Assembly (NCBI RefSeq): GCF_021155765.1
Contig: NC_060118.1
Coordinates: 5,580,001-5,644,000, forward strand
Length of the DNA stretch: 64,000 nt
DNA from: Diprion similis
Lineage: Eukaryota > Arthropoda > Insecta > Hymenoptera > Diprionidae
Reading direction: 5' to 3'
Made by a program: the position numbers and the translations under genes. Positions 1 through 13,060 of this stretch are shown here, in pieces. Each line of letters opens with the position of its first letter. Position 1 is the first letter of the stretch. Under the pieces are notes generated by a model. The model worked only from the letters and a program-made list of their open reading frames with translations. It was not told the origin of the DNA and searched no databases.

Positions 1-2150
1 GTTCTTCGACAGAATCAAAATCCCAGTCTTATTTTAAAAATTCCTTGACTTTTCCCTACTATGGTAAGAAATTCCCTGAGTAGTTCTGGTTTTTTTGAGA
101 CTTTGAAAAATGATAGTTTGTAGTCAACGATTTTCCGATTTTTTTTTTTTTTTTTTCTTTTAGACCACGGAGCAGTAATCATAAAGCTGTAAATTCCGAA
201 AATTTGAATGAATTTTATAGCTCAGGAGAGAAATTATTAAGAATCCAAATCAGGAGGACGAAAAATTCGATTAAATGCGAAGAACGATGGAGAAAATTTA
301 AAGCAGCAAGTGGAAGGAAGAACGGAAAGGAAAACGTGAGATTGAAATAAATAACTAAACCGTCGGTGACTTTATACAGACTTTATACGGAAGACTTTGC
401 GAAGTTGGACAGAAGTTGACTTTGTTCGAGGCAAGTGTGGGCTTTATTTGGGACTAGACAATATTTACTCGAACGGATGAACAACTGACTCGGGCGTGTA
501 AGCAGACGAGTGTGAAGAGATGATAAATTTGTTCCGGGCACAGAGCAAATAGACCGGATCGAAATATTCCGTCGCAATCTGGATCCAAATTTTATGACCT
601 AACATTATTTCTTAGAACCCACATTTTGAGGAATTATTATTTAATGAGATCGGTTAGCTAAAAATCGATGCCTATTATCAAATTATCATATTCGTAAATT
701 ACCAAGATTTTTCTAAAGATACAAAAATATGAAATACTGAAATCGTGTAAACAATAGCTCAGATATCGATTCTTGGTTCGAAATCGCTTTATAAAAATCT
801 TCAAAAATCTAGTGAATTTATTCGATTTCACTTTACGATTGCTCGTTTTATTAAAACGAAACTTTTTTTCTGAAAATTCGCCAGGTCACTTTTTTATCAT
901 TTTGGCATCGTTTAATATTTTATTTTGCAACATTGAACCGATATTCATTATTATCATCAAATTGACCACTAAAAAAAAAAAAAAATCTGTTCCAGTGACC
1001 TCCTAGAATATAGTCTTCAGAATAAAATGAGGCTATCTAAGAGCAAATAAACTTGAACGAACCTGTTAGATTTTGAAAATTTGTAAATCGATTCGAAATG
1101 AAACATCGATATATGAGCTTTTGTTCGTAATTTGATTTCTCCAAAACATCTTCGTAGCTTAAGAATATAAGTATGTAATGAATCGAAAATGTACGACTAT
1201 CTCGTATTGAGATTAATGAAAAGTATCGATATTTGGCAAACCATCTCGAGACTTTTCAACCGAACGAAACTTAATTTACGTCCAACTGCATGCAGCCAGA
1301 AAGCTTTCAGCCGCGTAAAACAAGTACACGAGGTAAGTAAGTTAAAAGCTCTAAGAAGAAACTTTTCACCCTGCATCGCAAGATATATACTCAAATAATT
1401 TCCTAGCGACTTGAAAAAATTGCAGATATTAATACGTTTTTGCGGATCACGCCTGTCACGTTTTCATTGAAAATTTATCATTTCGCAAAGCACTTCAGTT
1501 TCAAGGTGCAAAAATTTTCAGCTCCGAAGCAAATCGTTCCCACATGTTCTAATTGCAAGACGGATCTTACGAAGCGATAACAATCAATTTAAAAATACAA
1601 AACGAAAACGCCATAAAAATGATTGTAAAACACAATAAATTAATCACTCCAGTATCCACGTTAATTTTCATACTTTAGGATACTTTATTTATTGTTACTA
1701 ATAATTTTACACATGAATTATACGAACTGATCAAGTCCGCCAAAAAAATTACCAAAAATTGTATAACAGTTTTCATTTTTTTTTTTTTCTTTTATTATAC
1801 GCATGATTCGTTTATCAATTTTCAAATATCTGTCATACTCGCGTACCTATTTCGCTTTTTTCTCTTTCGTTAATTTTTTCGCACAATATGTTTAACCGCA
1901 CAATCACGGCTCACAGAATGAAGCCCACAAACTGATTTCGAGTCCGGGTTAAACGCGATATCCGGACTCGCGAAACGATCGCGGCGACGATCAGCCGCTG
2001 ACTGAAACGTTGGTCCACTTTCGTCTCCGTCTAACCCCTCTCGCACCCTCTTTGAAGCCCCTTTGCGCAAACCTCCGACACCGACGACCCTCAACCCGGC
2101 GAGCTTCGGTGCCGTCATAGCCTGCCACGCCTACTTGCCACTGCTAGGCT
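1..2150. other. Gene-free AT-rich stretch with a diverged interspersed repeat
   Basis: I see no supportable coding exon here. About 640-1245 resembles segments near 4385-4625, 10190-10480 and 50815-51040. Shared stretches include a TCGTTTTATT block and an 'atcttcgtagctt' block followed by similar flanking sequence, so this is an old interspersed repeat. Poly-T and poly-A runs occur at about 138-156 and 970-984. The final 280 bases (about 1870-2150) are distinctly richer in G+C and CpG than the surroundings and lead into a core-promoter-like sequence. Confidence 0.5.
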
Positions 2151-2153
2151 GCC

Positions 2154-2190
2154 TTTATATGCATTCGCACTCTTGTCTTAGGTCAGTTTT
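2154..2190 (+). promoter_or_regulatory. Predicted TATA + Initiator core promoter
   Basis: A TTTATATG box begins at 2154, and a TCAGTT sequence lies at 2183-2188. TCAGTT is the arthropod Initiator consensus. The first T of TATA (2156) is 29 bases upstream of the Initiator A (2185), the spacing expected for TATA-Inr promoters. The upstream 280 bases are CpG-rich. No open reading frame of note follows. It could start a noncoding RNA, a 5' UTR exon of a gene outside the window, or be a chance match. Confidence 0.4.
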
Positions 2191-3386
2191 TAACGCTTCG
2201 ACCCCCTCCTGATATCCTCCCCGATTTTTTGTCATCTTATTCCCATTTTTAAGCCCGTTTGATTCGTGACTATGAATTTGGGAAGAAGAATTTTGGATCC
2301 GTTCATTTTCGTGAGATGATATTTCTGAATAATTTATATTTAATGCAAAGATCAGGTGGTTAATTTTGTCCCTTGTTATTTAAAAAATTTCATGGGGCCC
2401 ACTTTGCCCCCAAATTTTCTGAGATATCAAAAATTTTAAGGTGCACACTTTGCCCCACCCTTCCCTATTCCGAGTAAATCTCGGTGAGAATATTGACCAC
2501 TTCGCAATCAGACGAAAATTTGAAAAAAATCGATCATGACCAAGTTGATAATATAATTCGTTTTGAATAACAATAATGCCAAAAATTGTTTAAACCAAAT
2601 CGTGTGTAATAAATCATTAGTGAATTTTTTTTTATTACGGTTAAAATGAAGTTATTGAGTTTTCTGGATAACTGTGAATTTTTTTGACATTTTCAGTGAT
2701 TTTGAAAAACCCGTTTTCGAGAATTTGGAAAATAAAAATTCATAGAAATCAAATCAATGAATTCATTTCATGTGAAATAAAAAACATATTGGCAAAGGGT
2801 TACTTATTGTTAGTAGTACAGGACTCCACCGCACGGAGCGCACTTAATCTTCGGTCCTCTAAAATATTATTATTATTGACCTCAAGTGACAGCTGACCGC
2901 TTGCGAAATGGCTGGCCTGAGTCGTGTTGTTGCTGTTGTTGTTGTTGTTGTTATTATTAAATCAGTGATCTTCCTCCCTGATCAGTATTAAACACCTTTT
3001 TCTATCTATACTTAGAATTAGTGGCACTCCGTAATTTATTTTTCAGCCACGTATCTACCTTACAACCCGGTATACACAAGAGATTCTTTACAATCTTGAA
3101 CACACTGAGCTATTACATGGTACAAAAAATGTATCGCATCCTACATTTCAATCATCTGTCAACCCTGTGGCAGTGCCAGAAGAACGCAGGGATCAACGGA
3201 TTGAGATTTTGAGATGCCGGCATCTCAAGATTGGTGAAGGTATTTACATTTTCACGACGCCATTATGTGTTTCCAGAAAGGACCGAACATGAACTGCGCT
3301 CAGTGCGGTGGAGTCTTGAACTAAATAAATCTGGCCCAACTTTGTTTTAGGGAGTTTCGTTTTCTCTCCTCTTACTCCCTGTAAAT
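2190..3386. other. Noncoding stretch with a (GTT)n microsatellite
   Basis: No exon recognised. A GTT/ATT trinucleotide repeat occupies about 2924-2957. The block at about 2820-3310 is bracketed by 'ctccaccgcac' near the left and 'gcggtggag' near the right, in inverted orientation and with similar neighbouring bases. This suggests a further degenerate inverted-repeat element of about 500 bp. Confidence 0.4.
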
Positions 3387-3736
3387 CGTGGTGTGAGTAT
3401 ACATGGTGTGCCTAGGAGTGCAGCTTCTTTCTTCAAAAAAGTTTTTCTCTCACGCTGGATTGGACTTGAGTAAGATGTGTACCAACAGCGCCAAAATACC
3501 CTAGATCGGTGGTGATTAATTGTTGCGACGTTGGATCTGCGTGGGGGAAAAACGAGCGGGACTCACACCACAACTATACATGATGGTATTAGCGAGCAGG
3601 GTAGTGTTAGCCAGAAAAATAATTCCCTAACAATATAGGGATTTCTTTAGACAGTTGGTACACATCTCATTTAAAGACTTTGACTTCGAAGAACGGGGCG
3701 TGTCTAGGAGTTCTAGGCACACCATGTATAAACGTT
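3387..3736. mobile_element. MITE family A, copy 1 (CGTGGTGTGAG ends)
   Basis: The left end reads CGTGGTGTGAGTATACATGG. The right end is its inverted complement, carrying the motif GGCACACCATGTATA, and is slightly decayed. Internally it shares long blocks with the copies at 6250, 12812 and 20502, such as ATCGGTGGTGATTAATTGTT and CAGAAAAATAATTCCCTA. No transposase is encoded, so it is a non-autonomous element. Confidence 0.75.
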
Positions 3737-4384
3737 ATACCCATTTACGAGGCAGCAAAGCCTTCCGCAAGATCCGGTTGATGTCGCCACTCGAGAGTCT
3801 GCCTCGAATTCGAAAATTTACTGGTCAATCAAAGTGATTTTGTGAAGTCCAGAGGATGCTTGAAAAGGAATAATATTCAATGGAAGAGTGAGCGGTGATA
3901 TAAAATCTATCTGTCGTTCATCAACGTATATTCTCTGGTCGGTGATCGAATGAACTTCTATTGTATCCACGTCCCTATTGACGTAATTTAGGATATTTGT
4001 ATCTGTCGCAGCGACCCCATTTCATTCGTATTTTACCCTCGGTCCTTATACGGTGAGTATAAGTAAAAACGTCAGTGGATCCACTGTAGATAAGTTGAAC
4101 AAAAAAATGCGTGAGCCGTCAATGATCATGCAATTTATCCGATTGTCAAGTCTAACGGAAAAAATTAGAGATTCTCACGAAATTCCCAGTTTTGGAAAGT
4201 CAGTGAAATGGCAGAGATATCACAGCTCACAGCTCACAGCTATAAATCACAGTTATCTGATTTTTGTTTCATCTAATTTTTGACTGTGGTTCAAACATTC
4301 ATTGTTTCGCGAATATACTTATCGCGATTCCTTTTTCGATGAGTTCGAAATGAAATTAAAGTGAACAATTATTTTATCGATAAG

Positions 4385-4625
4385 TTTTTTCAGTGACTGA
4401 TTTCAGTGACTTGCTAGAAAATAGTCTTCTGAACACAATGATCCATCGTTTAGCGAAATCGAAAGAATCCACTACATTTTTAACCAGTCGAATGTCGATA
4501 ACTTCAGTATTTCTTACTTTTTTTACATCTAATAAGATCTTCGTAGCTTGAGAGTATAATTAGTTGATAAAAACTTGATGCATGACTATTTCATAATAAA
4601 ATTATAATCAGAAGTATTGGCTTTT
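4385..4625. repeat. Second copy of the repeat at about 990-1240
   Basis: The run 'cagtgacttgctagaaaatagtcttct...atcttcgtagcttgagagtat' matches 'cagtgacctcctagaatatagtcttca...atcttcgtagcttaagaatat' near 1000-1170, followed by similar sequence containing a 'gactat' block. The two are diverged direct copies. Coding potential is absent. Confidence 0.5.
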
Positions 4626-4639
4626 GGACAATCAACATC

Positions 4640-5241
4640 CTTAACCCTTTGCGGCAGAGAGTCTAATATGTGAAACACCTGTTTTGAATCGGTTATTAAA
4701 ATTTTATATTCAATTTTTGAGATATTAATGTAATTTTTTTAGGATGTCAATATTGATGTTTTAAGAGAGATTATTATGATTCCGCGAATATAGTGAACGC
4801 TATAAATAAACAAAGTTTTGAAAATGCCTGTTCTTACAAAATAAACCTAATTGTGAGAAGTGTATGGGAATTAGAAAAGTGGAACTAATTAATCTTGGTT
4901 TTTTTCAAAATTTCAAAATTCATAGTAGCGGATCCAATATGACGGACCAAAAACTTGAAAAAATGATCCGATTCGCTTGATGTTTGTTACCTGGAGGTTT
5001 TCGGGATTGCTGAAAACGAATTCGACGTCAGAATCTTAAAATTCAAGATGGCGGATCCAATATGGCGGACATAAAAAATAAAAATTGATGTTATTCGCTC
5101 ATTGTATATTGGATGCGACGTTTTGAATTTCGAAAATTTTTCAGATCTGACACAATTTTTGAAACCACTGACCTCAGGAACCCTTATATACCTAGTTCCA
5201 ACGAATTTGACTGCAAGGTAATACGTATACTTCAAAGGGTA
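4640..5241. mobile_element. TTAACCCTT-ended element, copy 1
   Basis: It is bracketed by TTAACCCTTTGCGGC on the left and CAAAGGGTAA on the right, short inverted ends shared with the copies at 11177, 21094 and 33307. Inside are repeated modules of the type AATTCAAGATGGCGGATCC and CCAATATGGCGGAC, spaced about 120 bases apart. There is no transposase. The family looks like a MITE that carries internal tandem modules. Confidence 0.55.
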
Positions 5242-6249
5242 AAAATCAGTGTTTTGATATTTATTCCTGTTTGACGAGGATATTTTTGGTTACATGGAAC
5301 TAGATTAGCTCCAATGACAGTTTCTTCAACCTCTGTTCCAGCACCATTTGTTTCAACGCTTTTTTCACGTGAGCGTATGTCCCATAAATTCTTAACTAAT
5401 GAGAACAAATGGAGTGTGTGAGTGTTGTATTTTTCCATTTTCTTTGTCGGGGCTCCCACGCAACTCGTAGCCCTTGTAGCCATTCGACAATAGCCTTACG
5501 TCCCCCATAGTTTGCCACATCCGCTCAGTTTCCGCATGTATGGAAATTACACTGCACCGCATTGACGCGTGCGGATATCAGCAAACGCAACGCGACGCGG
5601 CACAACGCGGCTGAATGCATGCATGCAGGAAACGAACAACCCAAGTGACAAGCCTCCTCATCCCCTTCGCTCTATGCAGCAAGAGAGGTTAACTGAGCAT
5701 AAGACACGGATTAACCCGCGCATTCGAACTAATTCTAAGTGACACCCCCATGGTGACAATATCAGGAAATGATCGAAAGTGAAACATATTAAAATAAAAT
5801 AACATTAATCGAAATTCTGATTTCTCAAAAATTAAATATACAAATCTCAAATAACCGATTCAAAGTGGTGAGTCAAGACGCTACGGCGAAGGGCTCAATA
5901 AAATAAAACGCTACCAATTTATTTTTTTTTAATACTATCAACACTAAACAAACGAGCACTGATTGTGAATAAACTGATTAACTTTTTGTTGCACACAATA
6001 GTTAGTAACGTTTTCTTAACCCCAACCTCATATCAGTTCCCAATAGCAAAATATAAGAACACTGAAATAATGGTAGGAAAATATCTGAACGCGAAGGCGC
6101 GTATTTTGAATATATTCGATTCTACGTACCTCTGAAGGGGGGGAACCGGGAGGGCGATGGCCTACGAGCCACCTGTGACCGCCCTATTTCGATAGTCAGT
6201 TAGGAACTCGCGAAAGTCAACGTGTGAATTTCAAGGAATACATAGAGCG
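5242..6249. other. Noncoding stretch with a CpG-rich patch
   Basis: No exon supported. About 5500-5700 is CpG-rich compared with its neighbours (for example ACGCGTGCGG, CAACGCGACGCGGC) and contains GCATGCATGCA. It could be a regulatory island, but no core promoter is obvious. The rest is AT-rich. Confidence 0.4.
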
Positions 6250-6517
6250 TACTGTGAGTGTACACAGTGTGCCTAGGAGTGCAGCTTCTTTCTCCAAAAA
6301 AGTTTCTTTCTCGCACCAGACTGAACTTAAGTAAGATTAAGTAAGTAACAACGGCACCAAAATACCCTAGATTGGTGGTGATTGATTGTTGTCACGTTGA
6401 ATCTGCGTGGGGGGAATTTCTTTTGACAGTTGGTACACATCTCACTTAAAGACTTTAACCTCGAAAAAAGGGGCGTGTCGTAGGAGTTCTAGGTACACCA
6501 TGTATACTCACACCACG
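6250..6517. mobile_element. MITE family A, copy 2 (internally deleted)
   Basis: The left end is GTGTGCCTAGGAGTGCAGCT and the right end is CATGTATACTCACACCACG, inverted to each other and matching the other copies. The internal block carrying ACCACAACTATACAT and CAGAAAAATAATTCCC is missing, so this copy is about 65 bp shorter than the one at 20502. Confidence 0.75.
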
Positions 6518-9500
6518 ACGTAAAGTCAAGTGCCAGTGTAGTAGTGTGTGTCTATGTATGAGGTGTGGTGGCCAAATCCGAACATTTGAATCAGAGGACA
6601 TTCTATGAAATTACTAATCACTAGGTAATAAAAATTACGTAACAATCACAGCATATACTATCCTGTGACATATATAATTTAATTGTTCTTTCTCGCCCTT
6701 CCCGCGCACAACCTTGAGATTATCACCCAACCATCATTCGGTAGCCGTGCCTGCATTCGTAAACATACGAACCTCGGGCCACGTAAAGGAGCTAGAGGCA
6801 GTGTTACCAACCATTCAAAAACTTTTTCCCCAAAGCTGTTTCAAAACCATCTAAATTCGAACTAATATCTCCTGACCCCGAATGTAATACATCTTTCAAT
6901 CAATTAAGACAATTGAATTTTCGATTATTTAATGCATAGCATAATTAATGGTGATGAACAATATAATTGAATAACTTCAATTATTTTCGATAATTTATTA
7001 CATTAACCTACCTGCATAAGTTATTACTTTTTTACAGATAAAAAGTTTCTATTAAAAAGTAGTACACAAAATTTCTTTAAAAGTAGACGAATTCATTTCT
7101 ATTCATTCAAATATATCGACGTAGATAGATAAAATTTATATTGGTACCATAATTGTGCGATAATTACTTTTTAAACACATGTGCAATTCTAAGCAGAAAA
7201 TTTCTTATTTTGTCCCCCTAAATTTGGGGGAAAAACGCGAAGTAGGCAACACTGGCTCGCGGGCAGAGTCATATCATAATTTCGTTCAGAGTCTAGATAA
7301 GGAAAATCAACAAATACCGGAGAAGGTGAGAAAAAGCTTGTGTGAAAATTGTCATTCGCATTTTTACGGTACATTAGCAGAAAATCCTTTTTTTGTAGAA
7401 AAGTACGAATTTCGACCATTTCCTTAGACGTGTTTTTTATTGACAATCAATAAATAAATAAATTTTATATTTTTTTTTTAGACTGAGAAATATTTCAGGG
7501 ACCATGTGGGACCAAAAACACGGCAATTATTACCAAATAAGTAGTTTAATAAATAAAAAGCTGCAAAAAAAGGTGTAACGCTGAACGTCCCAGCGTGAAT
7601 TGAAGGGTTAACAAAATCCTAGCCTCAATATAATCAGTTGACAAGAGGATTTTATACCGCAAACTATTGTTTCCAATCATATGATTTTATTCATTTTACA
7701 GTATTATAATTTCGACAAAAAATTTTACAGACAACGATAAACTGTGTTGGAGTGCTTCAAATGTTTTCCCTCACACTCTGTATGATAATACTTATCGTTT
7801 CATCATTGACATTTTTTCATGGAAAAGTTTTGGTTGTTCTGCAGGAATAAGAAATAGTCGGCGAAAAGAGTCCCGAGTTTTCTACGCAGATTTGTAGAAG
7901 TCTCTTTATCGCGCCACCTATACACCGACTTTCGAAACTCCTACATGCACGCAATCTTGGGGCTTCCCTGAACGCTCGAGCTTTTACCATACGAGATAAA
8001 TCTTCGAGTTTAGAGATATCCGAAACACCAGTATACATTTGTCACCATGACGAGGGACCGGGTCGATCGTTTCCAAGGTCAACGATTACTTGGGGCGGAT
8101 TAAAATGACGGGGATACATCACGATTTCCTGAATATTCCAACGACCAAACTTAACCTAATTGTAAGCTGCCATAATCAATAACACCGTTATCAGAAAGGT
8201 ATACAGTAAGTCTACCCAGGTCTGTAACCAAAAAACTGCACAGATTTTTTTATATTGTGTCTTATAGATTTTTATTCACTGAGATCGAGAAAAAAAACTC
8301 GAAATTCCATCACTTCAGGGATTTTCTTGAACTCGTGTTTGTGGTTTCATTTAGATTGAAACTCCCGTTTAACTCGAAATCTGATATCATATTGTTGATC
8401 ATGAAAGTCATATGCAAAAGTGTTTTCTTACTTTCATTTCATATGTATTAGAGTGATACTCAAAAATAAATACAAACAATGAAAGAAAAAATCGAAAGCG
8501 GAATCGTATTGGCAGATATTTAGTTCATTGTAGTTCAAAATGGTGGTCTTTTCATTATTGTTACGCTTTTTTTTTTATTCAAACACCTTGTATTCTGCAG
8601 AAAGACTGTACGTGATGGAGGAAAATGGAAGTCATTTTTGAATTGAACACAATCGAAACATTAATATTTACCAAAAACATCCCATGCAGCTGAAATGGAA
8701 CATATTTTTTCGCAGATCCGTGTTGTATAATAACTTCTATAATTCTATTTTTTTTTTCTCTGAAACAAAGAGAATTGAGACGAAAAAAAAAAGAATTTAC
8801 CGTCTCTCTAATTCTCGAAACAACGACTAACTCAGTTCTTTCCTTCGCACGTCAATAGACGGTAGAAGAGACGCGCGGTGTTAATTGGGTTAGGTTCCTC
8901 CGCCTGTATTCAGGCAATTCTGTCATTGTCAAGTAACACTGTCGATCACCCGTGACTACGCCTCCATATTACCCCGGTCGGTGGTCACCGTCGCTCTCGC
9001 CTGTCAATCATTCATTAATCTACCCATTCTTCACTCTGATATATCCGCACACCTCCAAACGTGCCCGTTTACTCTCTATCCTCTTTTTGGGCTTCTCGCG
9101 GTCCCATTTTATCCCGCCTATCACACGTCTTGTTGACATTTACGACTGTACTGTCTTGTCGAAGGTAATAAAAAAAAAATTCAAGTTTAAGCGAAATCGA
9201 TATTGTATTTAATTTTTTGTTTTTCTTTTGTTTGTTGCAAAATCGTTTTCCATATTGTCGTAGTACAAATATATATCACTACAAATTTCTACCATATTCC
9301 AAATACTTTCAATATTTTTTTCTTTTTTTTTGGTACCATATTGTATTCGCCAACTTGTGTTTCACATATCTAACCTCAGATTCGTGATCAACGACCTAAA
9401 AAACCTCATCCGTTGATAATTTTGACTGTATTCTTCGAAATATTGTTATTTAAGTAGTTCAAAAAGTCCTTAATCAATCAGAGTCAAAATCTAATGAGTT

Positions 9501-10190
9501 CTAAGTTTGGAAAGCCGCGTCGGTTGAGACCAAAATCATTAAAAGTCGCTAACTCATTCTCGAGATACCGTCGGACGAAAAAATTGATCACATAGATACA
9601 TACGTACATACACACACACACACACACACACACTCAGGGAAAGGATAGGTACATACTATATAGGCTACATTTGAGATCACAGCGCTGCACGATCTCTCCT
9701 CCTAAGATAACTTACCCTACATACTCGTATGGTATACCTAGGTATCTCTTTTTCGTTGTATATACAGGTATACCTGCTATACACCTGTTATACGTGCTCG
9801 GGCTTCGAAATACTCAACAAACCAAATCGAACTCCCGTACGTAGGAATTCTATCAAAGTGAAACTAGCTCCATTTATACTTCAGCTCCCCACGCCAGAGC
9901 TTTTCATACGAATCATACGATTCTCTTTCATTATCCCCACCCCGCTGTCTCATCAAGCTTTTAATTTTCTTTCGGTAAAAAAAATAGGTAATTTATTGGT
10001 GCTTTCTTTCAATAAATAAAAAACAAATATAATTAACCGATTATTTCTATGTGTAGTAGACGGTGTTATTCTGCGTTGTAATCTTTAGACCGTAAATATA
10101 CATGGTTTTCTGTCATTGGCAGGGATTTTGATAACCTGCAAAGGCCAGCAGAACCTCAATTGAAAATGCTGATCAGTCGAAAGTGAATAA
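6518..10190. other. Long noncoding stretch
   Basis: No gene recognised on either strand. About 8830-9165 is C+T-rich with moderate CpG and ends at a consensus donor-like GAAG|GTAATA near 9163. It could be an untranslated exon, but nothing confirms it. A (CA)n microsatellite lies at 9608-9633. About 7430-7500 and 8560-8580 are T-rich low-complexity. Confidence 0.4.
9608..9633. repeat. (CA)n microsatellite
   Basis: An uninterrupted run of about 13 CA dinucleotides. Confidence 0.9.
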
Positions 10191-10480
10191 TTTTTTATAT
10201 TTTGCTTTATACGAGATACTCATAGATTGCAAAGTATTTCTATGTAAGGTTTAAAATTATATACGTAAACGACAACAAGTAGAATGCTGGAAATCGTATA
10301 AACAAAAGCCTTGTATAAGGTATCGGATCTTCGTTTCAGATTGCTTTAAATTGCAGCTGGAAAATCTAGTAGATTCGTTCGATTTCATTACATGTTAGCT
10401 CGTTTTATTCAAAAGAACGTCTCTAATAATTCAGTCAAACACTCTTTTTCATCATGTTAGCATTGTAAAGGGTAAAGTCA
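10190..10480. repeat. Diverged interspersed repeat, third copy
   Basis: It shares the order 'aaatcgtataaacaa-agccttg', 'atcggatcttcgtttcagattg', 'tctagtagattcgttcgatttca' and 'gctcgttttattcaaa' with 660-910 near the window start and with 50815-51040 inside an OCRL intron. No open frame is conserved among the copies. Confidence 0.5.
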
Positions 10481-11176
10481 CTCTAGAATGACCAAAACAT
10501 CGAAAATTGTGAGCCAATGCAAGACTAGAAAATCGAAACAGCAAATTAAGGCATTAATTTTATAGAACAAGCAATAGAGATATTTGCCCGACAAAAATAC
10601 TATCAGGATATCGACTGTGCCATCACACGAAAGATAGCCCGTAGTTATATTCTGTTATGTTTCTTACTCGCAACTTGCATTTATAAATTTTTTCGAAACA
10701 TTTAATAGCAAAAATATCGTGTTTTCTCTCGTTTTGTGCTAGTAAAATCAAAACTAATAAAGCAAATTTCTGCAGAATTGTAATTAGAATTGTTTTATAC
10801 ACTATCTTGCAGTGTGCCTGGATGCGTCAAAAATGGTCCGATTTCGATTTTCCAAACAGATTTTGAAAGTAACTTACTCCACAAAACTGAGATACGGTAG
10901 CTGTTAGGCGCTAGGTGGGAAGTACCGAGGTAAAAGAAAATATAGAAAAAAAAGGTAAAATGGATAAAACGTCAAAGGAAAGTAAAGCTTACCTGAAAGG
11001 ACGGAAAACTCGGCAGCTCAGTATTTGATAGAAGGGAACGTGGGCCGGAGAGGGAAAAGCAGCCACACTTTTTTAAATTGCCAATATTAGAGGTAATGAA
11101 TGTTCAATTTATTTTAAAGTGCACGAAACAGGTCTCGAACATACCTGATTCTAACAAGGAACCCCTATTAGGTGTT

Positions 11177-11347
11177 AACCCTTTGAAGCATGCACTTTTC
11201 CCTGCAGTGAAATTCCTTGAAACTGGGTCTATAAGGGTTCTCGAAGTTGCTGATTTAAAAAATGGAGTCAGATCTGAGAAATTTTCAAAATTCTTAATCG
11301 TAAATCTTGATCTATATATCGTATGAGATGCTGTGCTGTAAAGGGTT
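11177..11347. mobile_element. TTAACCCTT-ended element, short copy 2
   Basis: It starts with TTAACCCTTTGAAGCATGC and ends with GTAAAGGGTTAA, a perfect 10-base terminal inverted repeat bracketing about 170 bp. The interior shares 'gggttctcgaagttgctgat', 'gtcagatctgagaaattttc' and similar words with 5110-5200 of copy 1 in opposite orientation. It looks like a short internal-deletion MITE. Confidence 0.65.
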
Positions 11348-12811
11348 AATACAAACAAACATAAAAGGAGATCGAAATTCGAGCGGTTATGTACCGGTAA
11401 GCGATAAGTTACGAGAAATCACGGCATTAACGCGATGTAGCAGATTTACCTTTACCGACCGAGCGAACTCATCCGTTTTCTGGCTATATTAAAATTAACA
11501 AACGAATGGAATAGGTTGAAATTTCGACGGCGCATAGCTCTTTTGTACCGGAATCGAGGTAAGTTACTCGTATCCCGAAAACCGTCAAAAAATGTGTGAT
11601 TTTTTGACACGTGCTGCTCGTGGAAATAGTGCAGTGATTGGGTTCCTCTAACCCTTCTTGATTGAGAAGCTTGAGCACCTAAGTTCAGTTAAAACATTAG
11701 GTAGAAAAGCCTCGCCATAAATGGAAACCAAAGCTTAAATTCTCACGCCAAATGATTTGTTTAAATGGGTGAAGAAGTCGTTGCAGAATAACTACTTCAA
11801 ATTCCTTGAAAACACTGAGTATTTGAAATTAAAAACAAAACTAAATGCTTGAGCTTCTGAATCTAGAACGGTCAAAGGGACTCAACGAACTCATCACTGC
11901 ACTTTTTTTTATCTATTCCCAATAATGCAAGTTTAACCGCAATCGAAACAGTGACCACTTCCCTGCCATCTTCAATAACTAACGTTTTTTAATCTAATCC
12001 TGATACTTTTTACATTTTAACCACATAATTTTCGTGACTTGCACTATTTGCCATAACATAAACCCATCATATCCTTATACGATCGTTGTTTGGTGCTGTA
12101 AAACAGGCTCGACTATCTTTGTAATCAGCCAAAAATGAAGAAGAGCAGGAAAACTTCAATATAGAAGGCCAATTATATGGAGCAGGCATCGTAGGTTAGA
12201 GGTAAATACAAAATTGACCTCAAATAATACTGCATAAAACTTCAAACGCTTTTATCTCAGAACTACATTTTTCAAACTGGTCAGAAACATAACTTTAACA
12301 AATCTTTCTTACTTCCCCAGGTAATCTTACATAGACCGGAAAATTTTTATTTTCTGTTCCTGGACGAAAATTGGAAGAAAATGTGTGTTGGGATACTGCA
12401 TATGAAAAAAAGTCTCTTTGACTGAGCTCTGGCACTGCCATTTTGTTATAAATAATATTCTAAAAAAAATTGAGACTATGAGTTTGTATTACATGTACTC
12501 TATTGTAATGAAAAAATCTCGATATTATTCATTTTTCCCCATCTCTAAAGTATCGTTACCCCTATATTTAATTTTATAATATTGCACTAATACTGATGAT
12601 GATCAACAAGTTTCAATATCGAGGTGCATACAGAGAAAAAATAATTCTGGTTCAGTGAATTTGAATAGAATATCATTTTCCGAGTAAAATGAGCTATTTT
12701 GTAGAGTGAATTCATACGAATAAACCAGATTCTCCACCATTTGAAGTGATTCAAAATGAAGCATTAGAGTCTGAGCTTTTGTTTGCAAATCCGAAATCAC
12801 TATATTGTTAG
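11348..12811. other. Noncoding stretch
   Basis: I find no exon, RNA gene or clear element here. It is AT-rich, with no open frame of plausible composition on either strand. Confidence 0.4.
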
Positions 12812-13060
12812 TGAATTATTTTTCTGGCGAACGCTACCCTGCTCGGTAATGCCATCATGTATAGTTGTTATTGAGATATTTAAAGTCCCGCTCATTTTTC
12901 CCCACGCAGATTCAACGTTACAACAATTAATCACCACCGATCTAGGGGATTTCGGCGCTGTTGGTACACATCTTACTCAAGTCCGATCCAGCGCTAGAGA
13001 GAAACTTTTTTGCAGAAAGAAGCTGGACTTCTAGGCACACCATGTATACTCGCATCATGG
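12812..13060. mobile_element. MITE family A, copy 3 (inverted orientation, truncated)
   Basis: Read on the minus strand this is the family-A consensus. The right end is GCACACCATGTATACTCGCA, followed inward by the AGCTTCTTTCTG-type block, the TCGGTGGTGATTAATTGTTG block and the CAGAAAAATAATTC block. The outer part of the second terminus is missing. A longish open frame on the minus strand over 12942-13403 runs through the repeat and resembles no protein, so I do not call it. Confidence 0.7.

Noticed and set aside
8952-9212. Open frame of 86 codons ending at a donor-like site, possible first coding exon
   Set aside because: No similarity to a protein I know and no downstream exon in phase could be found; kept only as a remark on a possible untranslated exon.
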